Notes under the pieces: generated by a model | What the model was told of the DNA's origin: nothing | The model's database searches: none | What the model saw: the letters and a program-made list of their open reading frames with translations, nothing else | Shown: piece after piece, positions 7,617 through 15,398 of the stretch | Position numbering within the stretch: position 1 is the stretch's first letter | Layout: each line of letters opens with the position of its first letter | Position numbers and translations under genes: made by a program | Assembly: GCA_017427285.1 (NCBI GenBank) | Contig: JAFRTE010000016.1 | Span: 1 to 36,034, forward strand | DNA: 36,034 nucleotides | Direction of reading: 5' to 3' | DNA from: Clostridia bacterium | Lineage (GTDB): Bacteria; Bacillota; Clostridia; Oscillospirales; UBA644

Positions 7617-8828
7617 TTACTTGACGATCAATGCTTTAGATGCGCTAAGATGATATGTCCTTTTCCCTATTTTATATGAGACACGGGCTTTGACCAAATA
7701 TGTGTGTCCCTTAATTCCAGGTGTTTTGACAGATGCGGATTTAAACGTTTTAGTTGATACTGTTTTGTATGTTTGATCAACTATAATAATTTCATTCGAG
7801 CTGGCTTTCGATGTACTAACAGTTATATAATATTTTTTATCATATGAAACGCTCAGTTGTATGGTTTCTTCACGAAAATCAGAACTGGTTATATAGTAAC
7901 CTATAAGCGAAGTGTCATCACAATCATCGATGCGAAACATGCGTTTTCCATGTGCGTTAACCGCAGCAAAAGAAGCATGAAAATACTTTCCTTTGATGTT
8001 ACTTCTCGACACGGGTTTACCATAGGTACTTGGAGTATCGTAAAATTTCACCGAAGAGCTGGATGTACACGATAAAATAATATTAGAACATGATTTTGAA
8101 TTCATGCTGTATGCAATGATGTCTTCTGCCTCGCTCGAAGATAAAGAATAGTTAATTATTGAATGATCGAATAGCACAGATTCGAAATCGGACTTCGTAT
8201 ATGTCCTTTTATTGATTGTACGTTTTCCGTACTGCGTCTTTATTCCGAGCGAACGTTTTGGATTGACATTCAGCTTTGAATTTGTATTGTTTTTCGGGTT
8301 AATAGACGTCGTTATTTCGAAATGCAGATGATTACCATAGCTGGGGCCCGTATTACCCGAGGTTCCGAGCGGTTGACCTGCTTTAACGGTTTCGTTGAGC
8401 TTGACTTTTATAGTTCCGCTTGCAAAGTGGAGATATCGACTGTAACAGACCTTGCCGTTTGGGAGAGTATGTTCGAGTACAACAATACAAGTCGTGCCAT
8501 TATTGGAACCCGTTTTTTGAACCTGCACGACTTTTCCGGCTCTTGCAGCCATAACAGTAAACGTGCCTGCAATGTCTATGCCTCCGTGATCGATATGGCT
8601 CACCCCACTGGCTTTTCGACTATCCTTTAAAAAATTCAATTCTCCGTTTTTGCTAAGGTTGTAACCTGATGATATCTGATTATCTGGTGGCGCGGGCCAA
8701 AGCCAGCCGTCTGTCGGAATCTCGCTAACAGAAGCCACCGGAGATGCAGCGTTGATCGGAACGGTAAAAAGAGGTAATACGGTAGTGAGCACGAGCAAAA
8801 TAGAGATCAGTTTCATAAATTGTTTCAT
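7617..8828 (-). CDS. Secreted M23 (LytM-type) peptidoglycan endopeptidase with C-terminal extension
   Basis: 403 residues. A signal peptide (basic MKQFMK, hydrophobic core, likely cut near residue 27 at INA-ASP) leads to an M23 domain at about 75-175. Its zinc and catalytic residues are visible: H81 and D85 in DHGGIDIAG, H134 in RYLHFAS, H167 and H169 in GNHLHFEI. The C-terminal half (about 200-403) is serine/threonine/lysine-rich and ends in a fibronectin-III-like strand pattern. It should cut peptide bridges outside the membrane. Its own promoter (8934-8962) and terminator, AT-rich flanks and a position between portal and terminase mark it as an inserted cargo gene rather than the phage lysis enzyme, though a lysis role cannot be excluded. 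Confidence 0.88.
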   Translation of the reverse strand: MKQFMKLISILLVLTTVLPLFTVPINAASPVASVSEIPTDGWLWPAPPDNQISSGYNLSKNGELNFLKDSRKASGVSHIDHGGIDIAGTFTVMAARAGKVVQVQKTGSNNGTTCIVVLEHTLPNGKVCYSRYLHFASGTIKVKLNETVKAGQPLGTSGNTGPSYGNHLHFEITTSINPKNNTNSKLNVNPKRSLGIKTQYGKRTINKRTYTKSDFESVLFDHSIINYSLSSSEAEDIIAYSMNSKSCSNIILSCTSSSSVKFYDTPSTYGKPVSRSNIKGKYFHASFAAVNAHGKRMFRIDDCDDTSLIGYYITSSDFREETIQLSVSYDKKYYITVSTSKASSNEIIIVDQTYKTVSTKTFKSASVKTPGIKGHTYLVKARVSYKIGKRTYHLSASKALIVK

Positions 8829-8933
8829 TGTTCTTTTTCCTTTCGACTAATGATGTAATAATTTGTTATTGTTCCTGATTCACAACAAAGAAATAAAATA
8901 TAATATTTCTCAGAAATGAGTCATTCTATTGCC

Positions 8934-8962
8934 ATAATATCATAAAACTACGAATCTGTCAA
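8934..8962 (-). promoter_or_regulatory. Promoter of the M23 peptidase gene
   Basis: On the minus strand TTGACA (8957-8962), 17 bases, then TATTAT (8934-8939). About 100 bases of AT-rich leader precede ATG 8828, including an AGAAAT/ATTTCT hairpin. Confidence 0.75.
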
Positions 8963-9004
8963 GGTGAGGATTTTGAATATTTTGTGAACTTTGGGATTTG
9001 CTGA

Positions 9005-11632
9005 TCATAGAAACAACAGTCCTCTTTTATCATATACACTTTCCTCTGTGTCGTTCCCGCACCGTATTGCTCTGTCAAGAGCCATAATCGTAGCTACCGC
9101 GCCGTCAATCTTCTCGGTGGATTTTTCCTTGTCCGCCTTAATGTTTCCCGCAGGATCGGTACGGATGTATATGTTATCCATCATCCATCTGAGGACGGGA
9201 TGACCGGAATGCGCGATGCGTTCGGAAAGCGCCAGGTTCATAAGCTCTTTTGTCGGTGGGGACATATCTTTAAAGCCCTGTCCGAAAGGAACGACAGTAA
9301 ATCCCATTCCTTCAAGATTCTGCACCATCTGAACGGCTCCCCAGCGGTCAAACGCTATTTCTCGGATATTGTATCTTTCTCCGAGCCGCTCTATGAACTT
9401 TTCGATGTATCCATAATGAATAACGTTTCCTTCGGTCGTATGAAGGAAGCCCTGGCGTTCCCAAATGTCGTATGGAACGCGATCGCGTCTTACTCTCAGA
9501 TCTATCTGCTCTTCAGGGATCCAGAAATACGGAAGAACTATATATCTGCCATTTTCGTCCTCCGGCGGAAACACAAGCACGAACGCCGTTATATCCGTAG
9601 TTGACGAAAGGTCAAGACCGCCGTAGCAGACTCTGCCTTCAAGCTCGGACGCGTCGATATCCGTTTCGCATTTATCCCATTTGTCCATCGGCATCCAGCG
9701 TACCGCCTGTTTTACCCACTGGTTAAGACGAAGCTGACGAAACGAATTCTCTTCTCCGGGATTCTGTTTTGCGGATTCGCACGCAGCTTTTACCTTGTCG
9801 ATACCTACCGTTATCCCCAATGACGGATTGGCTTTCTTCCATACTTTGGGATCTGTCCAGTCGTCGTTTTCCTCCGCGCCGTATATGACCGGATAGAACG
9901 TGGGGTCGGTTTTTCTGCCTTCGAGTATATCTTTCGCTTTCTGATGCGTTTCGTAACATATCGATTTCGTATCGTTTCCGGCAGTGGTAATGAGAAAGTA
10001 CAGTGGCTGCATTCTCGCGTCTCCGGAGCCTTTTGTCATAACGTCAAAGAGTTTTCTGTTAGGCTGCGTATGAAGCTCGTCAAATACGACGCCGTGGATG
10101 TTGAATCCATGCTTTGAATATGCTTCTGCTGAAAGAACCTGATAGAAGCTGTTGGTGGGAATATACACGATACGTTTAGTAGCTGAGAGTATTTTTACTC
10201 TTTTGTTTAAAGCCGGGCACATACGCACCATATCGGCCGCTACTTCGAAAACGATGGACGCCTGCTGTCTGTCAGCGGCGCAGCCGTAAACCTCCGCCCG
10301 TTCCTCGCCGTCGCCGCAGGTAAGGAGCAGTGCGACAGCGGCTGCAAGCTCTGAGTTGTGCGTAGGGAGAAACGAGCGTCCGACAAGATACCGATGCGAA
10401 GGGCTGTCTACCTGAATACACTGCATTCCGCGGTTTTCGACAGGTTCAATGCTGTCTATATATCTGTAGTGACTTCGAGTGGCTCTGTTTCTTCTAATCG
10501 CTCTTTCATGCTTTCGTTTCAGCCCTGCAACGGGAATATCGTCGAAAGCTGTGAATTTAACATTATACACTGTTTCTCCGGTAGGTATTCTTCCGCAGTC
10601 TTTGCTTAAAGAATGCCAGTCGCAACGCTGTGTGCTCTCTGAAAGAGTAATTGTGTTTTTAATGCCAAGGCTCCACAGCAGTTCGCTTACGCTTTCGGCA
10701 AGCTTCTTTTCCGTTGAGCAGTATATTGCCTGACCTTTTTCCGTACTGACTGTTCCGTCTGAATCCATCAGTCCCTGTAAGAGGGAAAGACGCTGATCTT
10801 TTGATGCGCGGAGATATTCTGTGGGTATGTCTTTATCATGGAAAGAGGGCACGAGTATTTTCTTCAGCGCGGGAATCCGGAAAACGACGCTGTCACCGGT
10901 GTCTTGCCATGCGTTTTCAATGTCGTGATATTCCTGTATATGTTTCAGTACAGAAGGAATGTCTTTTGTCTGAACCGTTATTTCAGGTTTTACCGCATTC
11001 CCGTTTCCGAGCCAGTAGCCCATAAGATACGGGAAAACGGGAAGAGACTTTGACTGAGTATCTATACAGCCTGCAGTCTTAATACGAAAACGGTATGAGT
11101 TTCCGTCTTTAGGAAGGCGGTAAAGATCACCCGTTGTCATAACTGTCATACGGTTATTTCCTCTTGTATACTCTCCGCACCACTGATGTTTTTCTCCTGC
11201 CTCGACGACTTCGCCGTCTTTGAACGTTATACGGTAGGCATGCTCCGTGAAATCAATACTGCTTTTTGCAACTACTCTGCATTGCTTTCCTGTGTCAGAG
11301 AAAACAGTATCGCCGACTTGTATATCTCTCATAGTGGTATATCCCGACGGAGTGGGGATAACGGTATCAAGAGAAAGCTGCTTCCCCATCTTTTTCGGGA
11401 TTTCAACGTAGGCGGTATTAAACTGTCTGTATCCGTTCTCTTTTAGTATACCGAACAAATCGCGTATTATCTGCTCCTGCCAGTCTATGAGTTCAAACGG
11501 TTTTCCGGCCCATGTGCCTTTCGTATGACAGAGAGACTGTATGAACGCAACGGCAAAGTCCGCATATGATTTATCGTAGCGCGATGTTTCCCCCATGAAG
11601 CGGGTAGGGGCGTATTTCTTAAGCTTCCGCAA
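9005..11632 (-). CDS. terL: Terminase large subunit with in-frame intein
   Basis: 875-residue precursor. Removing residues 85-426 (intein) gives a 533-residue terminase of normal length. The start is TTG 11632 with AAAGGA upstream. The extein halves meet inside the Walker A motif: KKMGK before and SELAAA after the intein restore KKMGKSELAAA. Walker B is GVVFDELH. The C-terminal nuclease shows GGLDLSSTTDITA and IAFDRWGAVQM with the metal-binding aspartates. The protein pumps DNA into the prohead and cuts it. Without splicing the ATP site would be split, so packaging should depend on splicing. It belongs to the HK97-like terminase group by overall pattern. Confidence 0.94.
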   Translation of the reverse strand: MRKLKKYAPTRFMGETSRYDKSYADFAVAFIQSLCHTKGTWAGKPFELIDWQEQIIRDLFGILKENGYRQFNTAYVEIPKKMGKQLSLDTVIPTPSGYTTMRDIQVGDTVFSDTGKQCRVVAKSSIDFTEHAYRITFKDGEVVEAGEKHQWCGEYTRGNNRMTVMTTGDLYRLPKDGNSYRFRIKTAGCIDTQSKSLPVFPYLMGYWLGNGNAVKPEITVQTKDIPSVLKHIQEYHDIENAWQDTGDSVVFRIPALKKILVPSFHDKDIPTEYLRASKDQRLSLLQGLMDSDGTVSTEKGQAIYCSTEKKLAESVSELLWSLGIKNTITLSESTQRCDWHSLSKDCGRIPTGETVYNVKFTAFDDIPVAGLKRKHERAIRRNRATRSHYRYIDSIEPVENRGMQCIQVDSPSHRYLVGRSFLPTHNSELAAAVALLLTCGDGEERAEVYGCAADRQQASIVFEVAADMVRMCPALNKRVKILSATKRIVYIPTNSFYQVLSAEAYSKHGFNIHGVVFDELHTQPNRKLFDVMTKGSGDARMQPLYFLITTAGNDTKSICYETHQKAKDILEGRKTDPTFYPVIYGAEENDDWTDPKVWKKANPSLGITVGIDKVKAACESAKQNPGEENSFRQLRLNQWVKQAVRWMPMDKWDKCETDIDASELEGRVCYGGLDLSSTTDITAFVLVFPPEDENGRYIVLPYFWIPEEQIDLRVRRDRVPYDIWERQGFLHTTEGNVIHYGYIEKFIERLGERYNIREIAFDRWGAVQMVQNLEGMGFTVVPFGQGFKDMSPPTKELMNLALSERIAHSGHPVLRWMMDNIYIRTDPAGNIKADKEKSTEKIDGAVATIMALDRAIRCGNDTEESVYDKRGLLFL
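10355..11380 (-). mobile_element. Class 3-type intein with LAGLIDADG endonuclease inside the terminase Walker A
   Basis: 342 residues, precursor positions 85-426. Block A begins QLSLDTVIPTPSGY, with Gln in place of the usual Cys1 or Ser1. The last residues are PTHN and the +1 residue is Ser. The three residues that define class 3 inteins are present: Trp in block B (EKHQWCGEY), Cys in block F (GMQCIQVDSP), Thr in block G (PTHN). The middle carries two LAGLIDADG blocks: LMGYWLGNGN, where the usual Asp is Asn, and LLQGLMDSDG, intact. Splicing should start from the block F cysteine. The endonuclease may be weakened by the Asn. Confidence 0.88.
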
Positions 11633-11673
11633 AGAGAATTCCTTTCATTAAATTGGGCAACAATATTTATTAG

Positions 11674-11702
11674 TTGACAAACAATAAAAAATGATATATA
11701 AT
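11674..11702 (+). promoter_or_regulatory. Consensus promoter of the repeat lipoprotein
   Basis: TTGACA (11674-11679), 17-base AT-rich spacer, TATAAT (11697-11702). It reads away from the terminase gene. The leader of about 85 bases ends in CGGGAGG before ATG 11794. Confidence 0.88.
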
Positions 11703-11793
11703 TGTTAAGATAATGCTTTCGATAAGAGAAATTCGCATTACTATTTAAAAACTAATAATCATTAAGCGGTTACAAAACATCGGGAGGAAACAG

Positions 11794-13047
11794 ATGAGAA
11801 AGATCTCTAATACTTCTATATTTTTAACAATAATACTGATCATGGTTTTATTATCTTCTTGTAATAATCATGTACATGAATTTGAAGAATGGATCGTTAT
11901 TAAAAAGCCAACATGCACAGAAGATGGTATAAACAGGCGTTATTGTTCTTGTGGGGAAAGTCAAGAGGAATCAATTCCTAAAAGCGGACACACGCCAGTC
12001 CCTAATCAGGATATTCCTGCGACATGTACAACTGATGGCTTTACAGGAGGAAAGCACTGCTCAATTTGTCTAGAAAATATCGAAGAACCTATTGTCGTCC
12101 CTTCGAAAGGACATACTCTTGTTGATGATGATGAAATCCCTGCAACATGTACAATGGATGGATCAATTGGAGGAAAACACTGTTCAGTTTGTGGAGAACA
12201 AGTAGAAATTCCTAGAACTATACCCGCAAAGGGACATACTCTTGTCGTAGATGCCGAAGTTGCTGCAACATGTATTCAAAACGGATTAACCGAGGGAAGT
12301 CATTGCTCGGTCTGCGGTGAAATAACAAAAAAACAAGAGACTATTGCTGCTAAAGGTCATACTGTAGCTAAGGATTCAGCTATAGCGCCTACATGTACTC
12401 AAAACGGATTAACCGAGGGAAGCCACTGCTCGGTTTGCGGCGAAGTAATAAAACAACAGGAAACAGTCAAAGCAAAAGGGCATTCATATAGTTCTGTTAT
12501 TACGAAAGAACCCACCTATACTTCAGAAGGAATAAAAACACATACTTGTTCATCTTGCGGGAAAACTTACACAGAACAAATAGATATGTTGGAAGGAAAC
12601 TGGTGGTATACAAATATAGTAGACGAATTTGGTGATAAAACTGGGGCTTCTGTTGTCGGTGCTTTTGAAGGCACATTTAGCAATTCATATACATCAAATG
12701 CCGATTTGCTTGTTTTACTCTATCTTCCACTTGATGTAGGCTCAAACCTCACTGTGATAGAATTGTATGAATACGGAAAGAGTAAGCCTTTTGTTCTTTC
12801 TTCTGATAAAATAACTCTAGCAATGAGGGGCACGGACGATTTAAGAAAATCAATTAATCTTGAGTATTCAAATGGCTTATTTTATACAGATAATGTATCT
12901 CTACCTTTATACCTTATAAGCCGAGAAGAACTTTCTATTATAATACGTATAACTTCTAAAAATTCTGAACAGGTTTATAGCTTTACAACAAACAACATTG
13001 GTGTAACAGAAATAACAAATTATGCGAGAAGTTTAAAGAATAATTGA
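11794..13047 (+). CDS. Surface lipoprotein with six CxxCG-type repeats
   Basis: 417 residues. A signal peptide ends in the lipobox LSSC (Cys23), so the protein should be lipid-anchored outside the membrane. Six repeats of about 41 residues follow (roughly 28-265), each with the plan TCT--G---G-HCSVCG-------I-AKGH. The two cysteine pairs per repeat could be disulfide- or zinc-linked. The last about 150 residues are a separate beta-rich domain starting NWWYT. Similar TCTEDG/CSVCG/GH repeats are common in secreted proteins of gut Firmicutes. The gene faces the late operon, has its own promoter and terminator, and is AT-rich. I infer a cargo gene that changes the lysogen surface; its ligand is unknown. 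Confidence 0.83.
   Translation: MRKISNTSIFLTIILIMVLLSSCNNHVHEFEEWIVIKKPTCTEDGINRRYCSCGESQEESIPKSGHTPVPNQDIPATCTTDGFTGGKHCSICLENIEEPIVVPSKGHTLVDDDEIPATCTMDGSIGGKHCSVCGEQVEIPRTIPAKGHTLVVDAEVAATCIQNGLTEGSHCSVCGEITKKQETIAAKGHTVAKDSAIAPTCTQNGLTEGSHCSVCGEVIKQQETVKAKGHSYSSVITKEPTYTSEGIKTHTCSSCGKTYTEQIDMLEGNWWYTNIVDEFGDKTGASVVGAFEGTFSNSYTSNADLLVLLYLPLDVGSNLTVIELYEYGKSKPFVLSSDKITLAMRGTDDLRKSINLEYSNGLFYTDNVSLPLYLISREELSIIIRITSKNSEQVYSFTTNNIGVTEITNYARSLKNN
11875..12591 (+). repeat. Tandem 123-bp coding repeats in the lipoprotein gene
   Basis: Six in-frame units of about 41 codons. Units four and five are nearly identical in DNA: the stretch starting CAAAACGGATTAACCGAGGG occurs at 12277 and 12400, exactly 123 bases apart, which indicates recent duplication. 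The outer units are more diverged. Confidence 0.8.
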
Positions 13048-13112
13048 AATACATGGGAATAGTTTGCGTTATTAAACATTAAAGTAGATAGATTAGCTTG
13101 ATAATTGTAACG

Positions 13113-13146
13113 GTAGGCAGATACAATCAATTACTGCCTACTTTTT
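13113..13146 (+). terminator. Rho-independent terminator of the lipoprotein gene
   Basis: GTAGGCAG (13113-13120) and CTGCCTAC (13134-13141) form a perfect 8-bp stem with a 13-base loop, followed by TTTTT (13142-13146). Confidence 0.88.
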
Positions 13147-13162
13147 CTATTATTCTACCATC

Positions 13163-13342
13163 TTATTCATCGTCACCGTAAATGATAAAACGCACATAAT
13201 CCTTTTTATGTTCTTCGATAAACATCACAAGTTCGAAAAACTCACGCTCGAACGCTAAACGCTGAACGGCTGTAGTATCGAACATATTCGTGAGCCCGGT
13301 ATCCCTGATCGCGAGGATCTGTTCCTTTATCTTTTCAGTCAT
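13163..13342 (-). CDS. DUF5049-like small phage protein
   Basis: 59 residues (MTEKIKEQILAIRDTG...), with the pattern of the DUF5049 family often found beside large terminase genes in clostridial phages: TNMFD, VQRLAFE and FIEEHKKDYVRFI. Function unknown. ATG 13342 overlaps the end of the upstream DUF4314 gene by eight bases, so the two are probably coupled. It is the last gene before the lipoprotein insertion; in relatives the large terminase would follow directly. Confidence 0.82.
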   Translation of the reverse strand: MTEKIKEQILAIRDTGLTNMFDTTAVQRLAFEREFFELVMFIEEHKKDYVRFIIYGDDE

Positions 13343-13556
13343 CGTCTTTTACCTCTCTGCATTCGTCTTCGCCGTAAACTACCGAAAGCCCGGATCCGTT
13401 GTCCCAGCTGACCATTATCGAGCCGATGTCGTCAACTCCTCGAACAGTTCCTCGGATGCCCGGAGGCGGAGCCTGTATATCATCCATTCTGACAAGCTCG
13501 ACGCGTGTGCCGGGCGTAAAGCGCTCACGAAGGCGTTTTAATTGTTCTTTAGTCAT
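13335..13556 (-). CDS. DUF4314 protein
   Basis: 73 residues. ERFTPGTRVELVRMDD, PPPGIRGTV and GVDDIGSIMVSWDNGS match the plan of DUF4314, a small SH3-like beta-barrel family of unknown function in phages and integrative elements. The start ATG 13556 overlaps the stop of the zinc-ribbon gene (ATGA). It forms a tightly packed set with the amidoligase, GGCT, zinc-ribbon and DUF5049 genes. Confidence 0.88.
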   Translation of the reverse strand: MTKEQLKRLRERFTPGTRVELVRMDDIQAPPPGIRGTVRGVDDIGSIMVSWDNGSGLSVVYGEDECREVKDDD

Positions 13557-13753
13557 TTCTGTGTATGCCTTCGTATCGTTTCGATGATCTGTTCCTGCTC
13601 TTTTTCTGTTATGCCTATCGATTCAAGAGCCTGTCTTGTCCCGCAGTCCGGGCATATGAGGGTTTCGTTATCAGTTCTTGAAAGCGCGGGATACCCGCTG
13701 TAGATTTTGCCGCAAAGCGGACATACCGCCGCTCTTAATTCGTTATCTTTCAT
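13553..13753 (-). CDS. Zinc-ribbon protein
   Basis: 66 residues from ATG 13753, which has GGAGG nine bases upstream; the frame is open to 13831 but that part overlaps GGCT. Two cysteine pairs, CPLCG and CPDCG, about 30 residues apart, make a classical zinc ribbon. A helical tail follows. It starts inside the last codons of the GGCT gene and ends in the DUF4314 start, so it is translated with them. It could be a nucleic-acid or protein adaptor; the partner is unknown. Confidence 0.75.
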   Translation of the reverse strand: MKDNELRAAVCPLCGKIYSGYPALSRTDNETLICPDCGTRQALESIGITEKEQEQIIETIRRHTQK

Positions 13754-14231
13754 TATCATATACCTCCGCGCATTTGTCGTAAGCGTCGAACAGGATGTTT
13801 CTGTCAAAGCCGAACGTATCGTATCCTTCAAGGCATGTCCGCATGTAATAATAACCGGGAATGCCTATCGGTCTGTCTTCGCGCATTATGTATGCGAACG
13901 CTGTGACGGATCGAAGCAGCCCTGACTGAATACCTTTGTAACTTATTCTGATGCTTTTTTTTAAATAGAAGTTTGGAAACCCTTCATATCTGTCAAGCGC
14001 CTTTTCGTCGGCTTCAGTCACCATCCATACGACTATGGGAACACAACCGCCCGGTTTTCTCTCAATGGTCAGATATGAACCTGTTTTGCTTCCTTTAAAA
14101 AGAAGCTCCCAACCTTTTAAAGTCGCAGTGCCGAGAATAATTGCGCCGGGACAGCGCATTCGCATCTGCGCTACATTCAGATTACTGCCGTAAGCGATGT
14201 AGTATCGTTTTTCAGTGTTTTGTTTGTTCAT
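13743..14231 (-). CDS. Gamma-glutamylcyclotransferase-like (AIG2/BtrG-type) protein
   Basis: 162 residues. The GGCT fold is shown by YYIAYGSNLNVAQM near the N terminus (the YGSNL phosphate/ligand loop) and LDRYEGFPNFYLKK, where the glutamate is the expected general base. Such enzymes release gamma-linked amino acids as cyclic products. In BtrG and related systems they remove a gamma-glutamyl group that an amidoligase put on. An amidoligase gene lies directly upstream, which fits an add-and-remove pair; the substrate is unknown. Confidence 0.86.
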   Translation of the reverse strand: MNKQNTEKRYYIAYGSNLNVAQMRMRCPGAIILGTATLKGWELLFKGSKTGSYLTIERKPGGCVPIVVWMVTEADEKALDRYEGFPNFYLKKSIRISYKGIQSGLLRSVTAFAYIMREDRPIGIPGYYYMRTCLEGYDTFGFDRNILFDAYDKCAEVYDNER

Positions 14232-14258
14232 TATAATCCCGTCCTTTCACTTCCTTAA

Positions 14259-14274
14259 GCCCGCCGAAGCGGGC
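14259..14274 (-). other. Intercistronic GC hairpin with UUCG loop
   Basis: On the minus strand GCCCGC-TTCG-GCGGGC, a 6-bp stem capped by the very stable C(UUCG)G tetraloop. It lies between the amidoligase stop and the GGCT start and has no T-tract, so it looks like an mRNA stabiliser or processing site, not a terminator. Confidence 0.7.
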
Positions 14275-14299
14275 ATGTCAGGTCTTATGACCGATCCCT

Positions 14300-15250
14300 T
14301 CAGGCGGCATCTCTGCCGTGCCTGAATGCTGTGTCGCCGGAAAGGTTGCGGGTAAGGAAATCTCGCGCGGTAGCGAACTCTTCGCCGATGAAACCGAGTC
14401 TTAAAAGCCATGTTCTCATTGCGTATTTCGGATTTTCGTTCTGCTGAGGCTTCGGGCTTGCCGTTCTGACGTCTTTCGCCAGCTGACTGAGCGCGAGGCA
14501 GAGCTGAATGTAGCTTTTCAGCTGTCCCGCGTGTATGCCGCCTTTGCGTTCTGTCGAAGGTTCGTCGAACTGGAACAGTCTGAACTCTATCGTTCCTTTA
14601 GTGAACGTCGCGTGGTAGTTAAGCATGTGGTATCTGCTGTCGTTGTAGTGTTGGCTTCTGCAGTAGTCTGCATTCTGGGAACTGTACCAGATGTCCGCGA
14701 GCTCCGCCATCGTTTTAGGCTTTCTCTTGTTTACCCTTTTTATGAAATTCGGGTCTACTGTGCGGCAGTACCGGCTGATTCTGTGGGAGTCAAGTTTCAA
14801 CGCTTCCGCAAGAAGATTTTCGTGGCTTGCCATGATGTTCGCGAGGTTTCGCAGCGTTTGAGGCGTGTGACCTTTTGCGCTGATGTGGATGTGGACTCCG
14901 CAGCCGCGGCTCGCGTCGCTTTTTGCGCCGTTGCGGCGAAGGACTCTGCAAAGCTCCTGCAAAGTCTCCATGTCGCTGTAGTGAAGGACCGGTGTTACCA
15001 GTTCGCATTTCTCATCGTCAGGTCCGTTTATTGAAACATCTCTCTGAAACTTCCATTCGCGGCCTTCGGAATCCCACGCTGACCAGGCGTAGTATCCGTT
15101 CCTTTCGGATGTGCTTTCGAATCTGCCCGTTCCGAAAAATCCGGCCGCCGCCTTCGCCGCGTTCTTTCTTGTAATGCCGTTCATCTCGACCTCGACGCCG
15201 ATGGTCTGCTTCTTCATCTCTCTGATCTGTCTTTCTGTTCTGGCGTTCAT
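14300..15250 (-). CDS. Phage amidoligase (Amidoligase_2, glutamine-synthetase-like fold)
   Basis: 316 residues from ATG 15250, with AGGAGG upstream; the frame opens at 15295. TIGVEVEMNGI near the start, CELVTPVLHYSD, and GCGVHIHIS are the marks of the amidoligase_2 family: the GVE-E pair and the VH-H strand provide metal and nucleotide ligands, as in the glutamine-synthetase fold. TIEFRLFQFD late in the protein is another conserved strand. These enzymes are predicted to form amide bonds between a carboxylate and an amine, on peptides or proteins. The operon with GGCT repeats an association predicted from comparative genomics. A separate promoter lies just upstream. Confidence 0.88.
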   Translation of the reverse strand: MNARTERQIREMKKQTIGVEVEMNGITRKNAAKAAAGFFGTGRFESTSERNGYYAWSAWDSEGREWKFQRDVSINGPDDEKCELVTPVLHYSDMETLQELCRVLRRNGAKSDASRGCGVHIHISAKGHTPQTLRNLANIMASHENLLAEALKLDSHRISRYCRTVDPNFIKRVNKRKPKTMAELADIWYSSQNADYCRSQHYNDSRYHMLNYHATFTKGTIEFRLFQFDEPSTERKGGIHAGQLKSYIQLCLALSQLAKDVRTASPKPQQNENPKYAMRTWLLRLGFIGEEFATARDFLTRNLSGDTAFRHGRDAA

Positions 15251-15295
15251 GGCAGCCTCCTTGAAAATGTATTTTTCCTCCCTTTCGGTAGTCAC

Positions 15296-15324
15296 ATATT
15301 ACCTCTAAAAGAGATAAATATCAA
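15296..15324 (-). promoter_or_regulatory. Promoter of the amidoligase-GGCT-DUF4314-DUF5049 operon
   Basis: On the minus strand TTGATA (15319-15324), 17 bases, TAATAT (15296-15301). The dyad TTTATGCGATAAA (15329-15341) lies just upstream of the -35 box and could bind a regulator. This splits the cluster from the methyltransferase operon. Confidence 0.55.
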
Positions 15325-15398
15325 GTCATTTATGCGATAAATACATCACAATCTTTTCCTGTATTTTCAAGGCCTTTTTGTGTATATTACAGACAGAT

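Noticed and set aside
14531..15034. Plus-strand 167-codon frame over the amidoligase
   Set aside because: Antisense shadow; biased Val/Ala/Arg composition and no start signal.
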